From: Gammaproteobacteria bacterium
GTDB taxonomy: Bacteria > Pseudomonadota > Gammaproteobacteria > Steroidobacterales > Woeseiaceae
NCBI GenBank assembly: GCA_030641695.1
Contig: DAOWGY010000052.1
Span: 1 to 5,116, forward strand
Direction: 5' to 3'
DNA: 5,116 nucleotides
How positions within the stretch are numbered: the first letter of the stretch is position 1; every line of letters begins with the position of its first letter. Positions 1 through 5,116 of the stretch are shown here, piece by piece. The position numbers and the translations under genes were made by a program. The notes under the pieces are model-generated. The model worked only from the letters and a program-made list of their open reading frames with translations, was not told the DNA's origin and searched no databases.

Positions 1-399
1 CAGCCGGTATCACAGTTCATGCGGCGCGAGCCGGTGACAGTGCCGCCGTCGATATCGATCGATGAATGGCTCGACGACTACGTGTATCAGCATCATTTCA
101 AGATGTACCCGGTTATGGATGGCCAAAACCTGCTGGGTAGCATCAGCATTGATGACATCAAGTCACTGCCAAAAAGCGAGCGGCGCACGAGAAAGGTTCG
201 CGATCTCATGCAGCCCTGCACAGCGGCCAATACGATTCCTGCCAATGCGAGCACAACCGGGCTGCTGACTGACATCGTTCATCCCGCGACCCAGTCGCGA
301 TACATGGTCGTCGACGACGGCCATCTCGTCGGTATGATTTCACTCAAAGACTTGCTCGAACTCATTTCACTCAAGCTCGAGATCGAGTCGAAGTCCTGA
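1..399 (+). CDS. Tandem CBS-domain protein, C-terminal part (probable site-2/M50 metalloprotease tail), 5' partial
   Basis: The frame is open from base 1 (Q-P-V-S-Q-F-M...), so the gene begins outside the window and the Met at 19 is internal. The visible 132 residues form two CBS repeats, roughly residues 6-54 and 66-120. Each has the hydrophobic strand, acidic/Gly turn and closing helix of the fold (YPVMDGQNLLGSISIDDI in the first, YMVVDDGHLVGMISLKDLL in the second). CBS pairs usually bind adenine nucleotides or SAM and regulate an attached domain. The Y-x3-HHFKMYPV segment and the LKLEIE tail resemble the C-terminus of bacterial membrane-bound M50 proteases with a CBS pair (Rv2625c-like). 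This is a memory-based family match: the HExxH and membrane part lies outside the window. Other CBS-bearing membrane proteins are possible. It converges on the barrel gene with a 68-bp gap, and its last 13 codons form the left copy of a direct repeat (see 361-418). Confidence 0.75.
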   Translation, partial: QPVSQFMRREPVTVPPSISIDEWLDDYVYQHHFKMYPVMDGQNLLGSISIDDIKSLPKSERRTRKVRDLMQPCTAANTIPANASTTGLLTDIVHPATQSRYMVVDDGHLVGMISLKDLLELISLKLEIESKS

Positions 400-418
400 G
401 AATCAGGGCCGCGAGCGC
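361..418 (+). repeat. Direct repeat, left copy (end of CBS gene plus relic end of synthase-like gene)
   Basis: This copy matches 1258-1315 at 47 of 58 bases by hand alignment without gaps, including a 13-base identical core (388-400 and 1285-1297) that spans the CBS stop codon. On the + strand it encodes the real CBS C-terminus LISLKLEIESKS. On the - strand, in a frame ending with TGA at 373-371, it reads AALILRTSTRSRA, one residue different from the C-terminus of the synthase-like protein (AALILRTSMRSRA). No complete synthase-like gene is attached to this copy, so that reading is a relic. Confidence 0.85.
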
Positions 419-419
419 C

Positions 420-444
420 AAAAAAAACCCCGCACGAGGCGGGG
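420..444 (-). terminator. Rho-independent terminator of the outer-membrane barrel gene
   Basis: Read on the - strand, a perfect 6-bp GC stem (CCCCGC / GCGGGG, bases 439-444 and 428-433) closes a 5-base loop and is followed directly by eight T residues (427-420). It starts 24 bases after the barrel gene's TAA. On the + strand the hairpin is not followed by a T-run, so it should not terminate the CBS gene efficiently. Confidence 0.9.
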
Positions 445-467
445 CTCTCAAAAGCAAACGCTTTCTC

Positions 468-1037
468 TTACTGGCCGAAGTAGAAACGACCGCTGATCGA
501 GTACGAAGAGACGTCGTCACCCCAGCTGCCGTCGAGGCCGAGTGCGAATGACGGCGTGAAGCTGTACAGACCGCCCAACGAGAGCGCGGTGTCATCACCG
601 CCGCTACCATAATCGACGTAGTCGATACCGGCATTCAATTCGACGTTTTCGCCTGCTGCGAAGCGCAGGCCGACACCGAAACCGAAGCCGCTGTCGTCGT
701 CGCTGCCAAGTATCGGCACGTCGACCTCGACGTACTCGTAAGACAGGCGAGCGAATGCGTCGACAACGTCCGACATTTCCGTGTTATAGCCGATACCGGC
801 GGAAAAGGTCGTCGCATCAACGCCGAAGTCGAGATTGGCTGCCACGTATTCACCGAAGACGTGGAAGTCATCGTTGATCGCGTAGGAGCCATCGATCCCG
901 AAGCCATCGCCGTCGACGTTGACATCGTCAAAATCGATCGTGCCGTAGCCCACAGCCAACCAGCTGTAGTCAAAACCCTGTGCGTTGGCCGTAGCCGAGA
1001 ACGCGAGGAGCCCAATAAGTAGTGTTGAACGCAACAT
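468..1037 (-). CDS. Small outer-membrane beta-barrel protein
   Basis: The product has 189 residues. Residues 1-19 are a clear signal peptide (MLRSTLLIGLLAFSATANA) with A-x-A cleavage before Q20. The mature part is rich in Gly, Asp and aromatic residues and consists of alternating hydrophobic/polar strands separated by short acidic turns. I count about ten candidate strands by eye, ending in SSYSISGRFYFGQ, so an eight-stranded Ail/OmpX-like barrel and a ten-stranded one both remain possible. An aromatic residue near the C-terminus is the usual Bam-recognition feature, although here it is followed by G-Q. The ATG has a good AGGAG six bases upstream. The gene is monocistronic, with its own terminator. 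Residues 38-49 fit a Ca-binding-loop pattern (DxNxDGxxxxxD). The specific family and any transport or adhesion role are not identifiable. The whole gene lies between two direct repeats, which suggests it was acquired as a unit. Confidence 0.88.
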   Translation of the reverse strand: MLRSTLLIGLLAFSATANAQGFDYSWLAVGYGTIDFDDVNVDGDGFGIDGSYAINDDFHVFGEYVAANLDFGVDATTFSAGIGYNTEMSDVVDAFARLSYEYVEVDVPILGSDDDSGFGFGVGLRFAAGENVELNAGIDYVDYGSGGDDTALSLGGLYSFTPSFALGLDGSWGDDVSSYSISGRFYFGQ

Positions 1038-1043
1038 GACGTT

Positions 1044-1048
1044 CTCCT
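1044..1048 (-). promoter_or_regulatory. Ribosome binding site of the barrel gene
   Basis: The - strand reads AGGAG six bases before the ATG at 1037-1035. This consensus Shine-Dalgarno sequence fixes the start, which also gives a well-formed signal peptide. Confidence 0.85.
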
Positions 1049-1111
1049 AACAATTGCCCAAGAGACTCGCATGCTAGCGATACCTGAAAACCGCATTGTG
1101 CTGCGGGTCAC

Positions 1112-1140
1112 AGAATCGAATTTTTGATCACTGCGGTCAA
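1112..1140 (-). promoter_or_regulatory. Weak candidate sigma70-type promoter for the barrel gene
   Basis: The - strand has TTGACC (1140-1135), five of six matches to the -35 consensus, then a 17-base spacer and GATTCT (1117-1112), only three of six matches to the -10 consensus. It would give a leader of roughly 70 bases before the ATG. The barrel gene needs a promoter somewhere in 1038-1257, and this is the best pair I found, but the -10 element is poor. Confidence 0.25.
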
Positions 1141-1142
1141 AA
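1122..1142. promoter_or_regulatory. Imperfect palindrome upstream of the barrel gene, possible operator
   Basis: TTTTGATC and GGTCAAAA flank the five bases ACTGC. The arms pair over eight positions with one G-T mismatch. The palindrome overlaps the candidate -35 hexamer, where a repressor site would be expected, but the arms are A/T-rich and the match could be chance. Confidence 0.25.
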
Positions 1143-1205
1143 TACAGGGTACAAACAAGCCTTGGAGGCCGCATTCCCCGGTAAAGTGTTGTCAAAAAGC
1201 AACAT

Positions 1206-1229
1206 ACGGGCATGGTGCATTATGCCCGT
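1206..1229 (-). terminator. Candidate terminator of the memo-pcm-synthase operon
   Basis: A perfect 8-bp inverted repeat (ACGGGCAT / ATGCCCGT) closes an 8-base loop. On the - strand it starts 38 bases after the stop codon of the synthase-like gene. A run of five T (1199-1195) follows, but only after a gap of about six bases, so termination would be weaker than at 420-444. No T-run follows on the + strand. It is correctly placed to separate the operon from the barrel gene. Confidence 0.45.
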
Positions 1230-1257
1230 GCGGAGACCCTGCCTCCCGAAATCCCGC

Positions 1258-1315
1258 CTTATCTCCCTCAAGCCCGGGATCGCATCGAAGTCCTGAGGAT
1301 CAGTGCCGCGATTGC
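1258..1315 (+). repeat. Direct repeat, right copy (end of synthase-like gene plus relic end of CBS gene)
   Basis: This is the partner of 361-418, offset by 897 bases. On the - strand it is the true 3' end of the synthase-like gene. On the + strand it reads LISLKPGIASKS followed by TGA, differing from the CBS C-terminus (LISLKLEIESKS) at three of 12 residues. No CBS gene precedes it, so this reading is a relic. Similarity stops abruptly to the left of 1258 and fades after 1315. Confidence 0.85.
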
Positions 1316-3688
1316 GTACAGGAGCAGCGCGAGCACGATCACGAACGTGAAGCCGAACTCGATCGCGAGCAGGGTTGCGAGCACCGCGCTCATCACCGAC
1401 GCAAAGCCGTTGATGCCCCAGGCCCAGGGAACGAAGTCAGGCGCAGTTTTCGCGACATGCTTGAGCCCCAGTGGAAACGGCATGCCCATGCCGACGGCAA
1501 GCGGTGCGATCAGCGTGATCGAGATTGCTATCTTCACGACGTCGGAGTAGCCGATGAACCCTCGGAACAGCAGCGGCAGCAGGAACACATATAAAAGGGT
1601 AAGTAAGCCGATGCCGGCGGCTGCGATCGCGACCGGCGAGCGGCCGCTTGCCTCGAGCCTTCGTGCAAGACGTTCCGACAAAGCGCTGCCGATCCCTGCG
1701 AATACGAGGAAGCCACTCAAGACGACTGCAACCGAGTACAAGGGATGACTCAGGAACAGTATGAATTTCTGGATGAACGCCATTTCGATGAACAGGAACG
1801 CGAAGCCGAGCAGCAGGAAGTAAGCTCCCATTCGGGGTGCTGTGCCGGCGGGCCAGTTGCGCTCGACCGCCGCAAGTGGCAACAGGATCAGAACGAGTCC
1901 GGCGATTATCGCCTGCAGTAAGGTCGCGATCAGAATCAGGTAACCCCATTCAATCAGTGCGGCTCCGCCAACCTTGCGCAACGCGATAACTTCCGGAAGT
2001 GTCGCCCATTTGAAAAAGTGGAAGTAGTACGGTTGGTTGTCGGTCGCGGGCTCGATATGGAACTTGTAACGCTCGGCGAACTCGTCGGCGTGCTCGCCCA
2101 ACAATGCCGTAGTACCGTAATAGAGGTACGGATCGTCCAGCAGATTGAATCGATTCGTGTCGCTCGCCTGAATGCCCGGGAACCAGGCCGTGTCGAACGA
2201 GCGCGATCGTGCGAATTCCCGTATCGAGGCAATATCGTCGGGCGTGAACGCGCCGTTCTTCACGAGTACCGTGCTCGTGTTCCAGCTGCGGATAACAGCA
2301 AGCTGCGTCCCGGGTTCGTTCACTCCCAGCGCCTTTAGCGCAGCAATCGCTGTCGACACCAGCTTCAGGCTGTCGCGTGGCGGCAGTTTGAGCCAGCGCG
2401 TGATCGCGAGCACGCCTCCGGGCGACGTATGCGCGAGGTATTCGCGGATGGCTTCCACCGTGTAGATGTAACTTTCATTGAGCGTCTGGACGCCCGCGCC
2501 CGAGGCGCCGAAGGAATCGAGCAGGCCGATGTGGATGAGGTCATATTGCGCGTCGCTTCTTGCTACGAAACCACGCGCCTCCCGGGTGTACAGCGTCACG
2601 CGCGGATCGTCATAGACAGAACCTGCAAAGTCCGAGTAGGTCTTTGCGACGAGCTCGGTCATTTGCGGATTCAGTTCAACTGCGTCAACGCTGTTCGCGC
2701 CGTGATACAGGGCGAGTAACACGTCGCTGCCGCCGCCGGCACCGAGAACCAGGACATCGGGTTCGTCGAGCAATGTATACGGCAAAGCTGCCGTGATATC
2801 GCCAAGATAGCCGAGCGCGTCAAGGTCACCGTCGAAACGCGTGATCGCGCTCATGCCGTCGGCGTCGGTAAATACGGCGAGCTGCTCCGGCGGGATGTGC
2901 CGGGTGTTGAAGCTGAGGCCCGGTGCATGGCGAATGGGGACCGTCGGGCTCTCGACCACCGTAATGAGTCCCAACGGGCTCGACGATACCTGCACTACGT
3001 CGCTGTCGATCACCTCCAGTGCTTGGCTCAATCCTTTGTATTCGGAGATACGCAGATTGAGCTGAGTTTGCGGAATTCCGGCAATGAGCACCGCGAGCCA
3101 TAAAGCCTGAACCGAGATCAGCGGCACTCGCGCCGTGGAGCGAACGCCAATCATCATCGACGCGAAAAGCGGCAGCATCATCAGCAGCAGGAGCGCATTC
3201 TGCGGGATCAGCAGGAACAACGTGCCGATAATCAGCATGGCGCCGAGGCCCGCACCGAGCAGATCGAAGAAATAGATGCGGCTGATGTGGCTCTGCCTGC
3301 AGGTAAACACGAGGCCGATGCAGGAGGCTGCGAAAAAGAACGGCACAAAGAACACCAGGTAGATGAGACTCAGGTTGACGAACTGCTGTGGGTTCCAGAC
3401 GATCTCGAGCGCATTGAAGGGCACGCGTTGGCCGAGCGCAAAACACAGGACCATCGTGATACTGAAAAGCAGCGCGCTGGTCGCGAAGGCTGCCTCGAAG
3501 CGGGTCTCCAATTGACGCTTGAACAGTGCGATGAACGTGCCACTGGCGCCGTAGCCGAGCAACGCCAGGCTGATGATCATGTAGGCAAAGTGATGCCACT
3601 GCACGATGGACAGTACGCGCATCAACAAAAGTTCGTAGCCGATAGCGCCCGCGGACACGAGCAGCGTTGCAGGAAGCAGGCGGCGCAC
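1268..3688 (-). CDS. Multi-pass membrane protein with central spermidine-synthase-like (Rossmann) domain
   Basis: The product has 806 residues. About six or seven membrane helices occupy residues 1-205, and about seven more occupy 578-797. Between them lies a spermidine synthase/methyltransferase-like domain. Motif I is VLVLGAGGGSD (312-322), the ribose-binding acidic residue is E338 in VDAVELNP, and YDLIHIGLLDS (382-392) follows. ATDNQPYYFHFFKW (548-561) and the GMPFPLGL (735-742) and PWAWGING (754-761) motifs are typical of fused membrane/spermidine-synthase proteins. Known SpeE has two aspartates in its D-x-x-D-P segment; here the first position aligns to Gly388 and only D391 remains, so aminopropyl transfer to putrescine is doubtful. 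Translation starts at a GTG 11 bases after the pcm stop, without a clear Shine-Dalgarno sequence, suggesting coupling to pcm. The next Met (residue 23) would cut into the first helix. The substrate is unknown. The 3' end lies in the right repeat copy. Confidence 0.85.
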   Translation of the reverse strand: MRRLLPATLLVSAGAIGYELLLMRVLSIVQWHHFAYMIISLALLGYGASGTFIALFKRQLETRFEAAFATSALLFSITMVLCFALGQRVPFNALEIVWNPQQFVNLSLIYLVFFVPFFFAASCIGLVFTCRQSHISRIYFFDLLGAGLGAMLIIGTLFLLIPQNALLLLMMLPLFASMMIGVRSTARVPLISVQALWLAVLIAGIPQTQLNLRISEYKGLSQALEVIDSDVVQVSSSPLGLITVVESPTVPIRHAPGLSFNTRHIPPEQLAVFTDADGMSAITRFDGDLDALGYLGDITAALPYTLLDEPDVLVLGAGGGSDVLLALYHGANSVDAVELNPQMTELVAKTYSDFAGSVYDDPRVTLYTREARGFVARSDAQYDLIHIGLLDSFGASGAGVQTLNESYIYTVEAIREYLAHTSPGGVLAITRWLKLPPRDSLKLVSTAIAALKALGVNEPGTQLAVIRSWNTSTVLVKNGAFTPDDIASIREFARSRSFDTAWFPGIQASDTNRFNLLDDPYLYYGTTALLGEHADEFAERYKFHIEPATDNQPYYFHFFKWATLPEVIALRKVGGAALIEWGYLILIATLLQAIIAGLVLILLPLAAVERNWPAGTAPRMGAYFLLLGFAFLFIEMAFIQKFILFLSHPLYSVAVVLSGFLVFAGIGSALSERLARRLEASGRSPVAIAAAGIGLLTLLYVFLLPLLFRGFIGYSDVVKIAISITLIAPLAVGMGMPFPLGLKHVAKTAPDFVPWAWGINGFASVMSAVLATLLAIEFGFTFVIVLALLLYAIAALILRTSMRSRA

Positions 3689-3699
3689 GGGGAGGGCGT

Positions 3700-4416
3700 C
3701 TAGTGCGCGCCCGTCAGCGGCACGAAGCGGACGGCGGCGATTTGCCGGGTGATGACCTCGCCCTCGTCGGTTTTCTCGAGCAGCAACAGGAGTTGCGTCA
3801 TGAAACGCCCGCCTACCGGGATGACCATGCGGCCGCCCGGTTTCAGCTGTTCAATCAGCGGCGGTGGCACATGGCTGGCCGCCGCCGTAACGACGATGGC
3901 ATCGAACGGCGCGTGGTCTTCCCAGCCGTAATAACCGTCGCCGAGCCGGGTCGTGATGTTCGTATAACCCAGTTGCGCGAGGCGTTGCTTCGCTCCGTTA
4001 GCAAGTGGCTCGATGATCTCGATGCTGTAAACGTGGTCGACGAGTTCTGCGAGCACCGCCGCCTGGTACCCGGAACCGGTGCCCACCTCGAGAATCACGT
4101 CATCGGCATCGGGCTCGACGAGTTCGGTCATGAGCGCGACGATATAAGGTTGCGAGATCGTCTGGCCATGCCCGATCGGCAGTGGCTGGTTCTCGTACGC
4201 GAAGCGAACCTGCGCCGGCGGCACGAATCGGTGACGTTTCACGGAGGTCATCGATGCCAAAACGGCTTCACTGAAACCGGCACCGTCCATATCGCCCACG
4301 AGTCGTGCGTAGTACCCGAGCTCCTCGATCAATGCCGCTCTCTCTGCCGCGTAATCGGTGTCGTCCGCATGAGCGGCGATCGACAAGAAAAGCAAGATAA
4401 AGACAATTAGTTTCAT
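3700..4416 (-). CDS. pcm: Exported protein-L-isoaspartate O-methyltransferase
   Basis: The product has 238 residues and all PCMT landmarks. IGHGQTISQP (81-90) is the substrate and active-site segment, LEVGTGSGYQ (109-118) is SAM motif I, SIEIIEP (131-137) holds the ribose-binding acidic residue, and RLGDGYYGW (157-165), FDAIVVTAAA (171-180) and LKPGGRMVIPVG (191-202) follow. The enzyme family methylates the isoaspartyl residues that form as proteins age, starting their repair. Unlike the usual cytosolic enzyme of just over 200 residues, this one begins with a hydrophobic segment and A-H-A cleavage site (MKLIVFILLFLSIAAHA), so it appears to be exported to the periplasm. The supply of SAM there is unexplained. 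Its ATG directly abuts the Memo TGA (TGAATG on the - strand) and no strong Shine-Dalgarno sequence is visible, which points to translational coupling. The symbol denotes family membership, not tested activity. Confidence 0.92.
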   Translation of the reverse strand: MKLIVFILLFLSIAAHADDTDYAAERAALIEELGYYARLVGDMDGAGFSEAVLASMTSVKRHRFVPPAQVRFAYENQPLPIGHGQTISQPYIVALMTELVEPDADDVILEVGTGSGYQAAVLAELVDHVYSIEIIEPLANGAKQRLAQLGYTNITTRLGDGYYGWEDHAPFDAIVVTAAASHVPPPLIEQLKPGGRMVIPVGGRFMTQLLLLLEKTDEGEVITRQIAAVRFVPLTGAH

Positions 4417-5116
4417 TCAGACGAACATCCATGCGCCGTAGCCGACGACAAAATCCTTGTCACCGGCCGTATCGCCCGAGTTTTTGAGGTCGAGGGTTGT
4501 CACGTTCATGCCGCGCCGTTTTGCGGTGATCAACAGTCCGCTTACGGGCGTCGCACCGCAGGCCATATCTTGATTTATCGTACCCGCATCAAAGTTTTCT
4601 ATTGCCTGGCAGGTCACCGCGTCGATCGCGAGGGCTTTGTTGTAGTGCAGGTAATGGCTCAGGTCCGAGCTGACGACGATCAGCGTTTCCGGTCCTCCCC
4701 ACAGCACGTCGAGCACTTGCGACACCAGCTGCGGTGATGCGTCGCCAACGACGATCGGGACGACAGTGAAGTTGCCGAGCACCTCCTGCAGGAACGGCAG
4801 ATGTACCTCGAGGCTGTGTTCAGACTCGTGCGATGCGTCGTAGACCTGCACGCCCGGGATGTTCAGGTGGTCGATGGCAGCCTTGTCGAGCGGTACGTCG
4901 CCGAGCGGTGTGCGAAACACGTCGGCGCTGCTGAGCGCAATTCCCTGCACCGGCACGCAGTGGCAGGGACCGAGCAGGATCACGCGCTGATATTGCTCGC
5001 GGTAGGGCGTGAGTAACGCGTATGCCTCGGCAGCCACCGAACCCGAGTAGATGTAGCCGGCATGCGGCACGATCAGCGCCTTGGGGGCAGGGGTGTCTCG
5101 CTCCTGCGCCTCCTCG
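4417..5116 (-). CDS. Memo-family protein (AmmeMemoRadiSam system protein B type), 5' partial
   Basis: The frame is open through the right edge (visible N-terminal end E-E-A-Q-E-R-D-T-P-A-P-K-A-L-I-V-PHAGY). The GTG at 5070 is therefore internal, and I estimate 30-40 residues lie outside. The fold is that of Memo, related to class III extradiol dioxygenases (LigB). Counting that GTG codon as 1, the landmarks are PHAGYIYSG (2-10), LGPCHCVP (33-40), EHSLEVHLPFLQ (84-95), VVSSDLSHY (132-140), ACGATPVSGLL (170-180) and GDKDFVVGYGAW (203-214). H3, H37 and C171 align by eye with human MEMO1 H49, H81 and C244, the vestigial metal-site residues. The usual PSHH/PSHR is replaced by PCHC. The biochemical role of bacterial Memo is not settled. 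AMMECR1 and radical-SAM partner genes, if present, would lie to the right of the window. It is the first visible gene of an operon with pcm and the synthase-like gene. Confidence 0.92.
   Translation of the reverse strand, partial: EEAQERDTPAPKALIVPHAGYIYSGSVAAEAYALLTPYREQYQRVILLGPCHCVPVQGIALSSADVFRTPLGDVPLDKAAIDHLNIPGVQVYDASHESEHSLEVHLPFLQEVLGNFTVVPIVVGDASPQLVSQVLDVLWGGPETLIVVSSDLSHYLHYNKALAIDAVTCQAIENFDAGTINQDMACGATPVSGLLITAKRRGMNVTTLDLKNSGDTAGDKDFVVGYGAWMFV

Noticed and set aside
19..21. ATG as possible start of the CBS gene
   Set aside because: The frame is open to the left edge, and the codons before it fit the start of the first CBS repeat. A start here would leave a bare, truncated CBS pair.
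371..634. Minus-strand open frame of 87 codons whose end resembles the synthase-like C-terminus
   Set aside because: Most of it is an out-of-frame shadow of the barrel gene. Only its last 13-16 codons are meaningful, as the relic in the left repeat; there is no evidence of translation.
1190..1195. Perfect TTGACA -35 hexamer on the minus strand upstream of the barrel gene
   Set aside because: At spacings of 16-18 bases the sequence is GC-rich (GCGGCC region), with no acceptable -10 element.
635..1213. Minus-strand open frame of 192 codons overlapping the barrel gene
   Set aside because: It is a frame-shifted shadow rich in Ser, Thr and Arg. The barrel frame has the signal peptide, the Shine-Dalgarno sequence and strand periodicity.
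1096..1296. Plus-strand open frame of 66 codons ending in LISLKPGIASKS
   Set aside because: Only the last 12 codons resemble the CBS protein. The rest runs through the barrel gene's upstream region with no similarity to CBS and no ribosome binding site, so it is a chance extension of the relic.
1124..1594. Plus-strand open frame of 156 codons opposite the synthase-like C-terminus
   Set aside because: It is highly charged, low-complexity antisense translation across the terminator and repeat, with no domain or ribosome binding site.
3667..4410. Long plus-strand open frame of 247 codons opposite pcm
   Set aside because: It is an antisense shadow of a well-supported PCMT gene. Its composition is Arg/His/Asp-rich with no recognisable domain, as expected in GC-rich DNA.

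Overview
The window looks like a chromosomal piece of a moderately GC-rich Gram-negative bacterium, most likely a marine or environmental gammaproteobacterium. That placement is inferred from an outer-membrane beta-barrel protein, a Sec signal peptide on a PCMT, and protein sequences of proteobacterial character. No taxonomic marker gene is present. There are five protein-coding genes, two of them cut by the window edges. I see no RNA gene, insertion sequence or CRISPR array.

Layout. At the left edge, on the + strand, is the 3' end of a gene whose visible product is a pair of CBS domains; it resembles the C-terminal regulatory part of membrane-bound site-2 (M50) metalloproteases. Facing it on the - strand is a small outer-membrane beta-barrel gene (468-1037) with its own Shine-Dalgarno sequence, an upstream region of about 220 bp and a strong intrinsic terminator (420-444). 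To the right is a tight - strand operon, in order of transcription: a Memo-family protein (AmmeMemoRadiSam B type, start outside the window), a signal-peptide-bearing protein-L-isoaspartate methyltransferase whose ATG directly abuts the Memo stop codon, and an 806-residue membrane protein with a spermidine-synthase-like domain between two blocks of membrane helices. A weak hairpin at 1206-1229 probably ends this operon.

The most unusual structure is a pair of direct repeats (361-418 and 1258-1315, 47 of 58 bases identical) flanking the barrel gene. The left copy is the 3' end of the CBS gene; the right copy is the 3' end of the synthase-like gene. Each copy still carries, on its other strand, a recognisable relic of the other gene's C-terminus. 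The simplest reading is that these two genes once converged with a 29-bp tail-to-tail overlap, and that the barrel gene was later placed between them with duplication of the overlap. Of the 11 differences between copies, 9 fall at third codon positions of the relevant gene, which suggests that the copies diverged while both were still coding, before they were brought together.

Functionally, the operon joins a Memo-fold protein to two proteins with SAM/aminopropyltransferase-type Rossmann folds, one apparently exported and one membrane-embedded. The synthase-like protein appears to lack one of the two aspartates of the spermidine synthase active site, so its reaction is unknown. No established pathway links the three, and their co-operation is inferred only from gene order.
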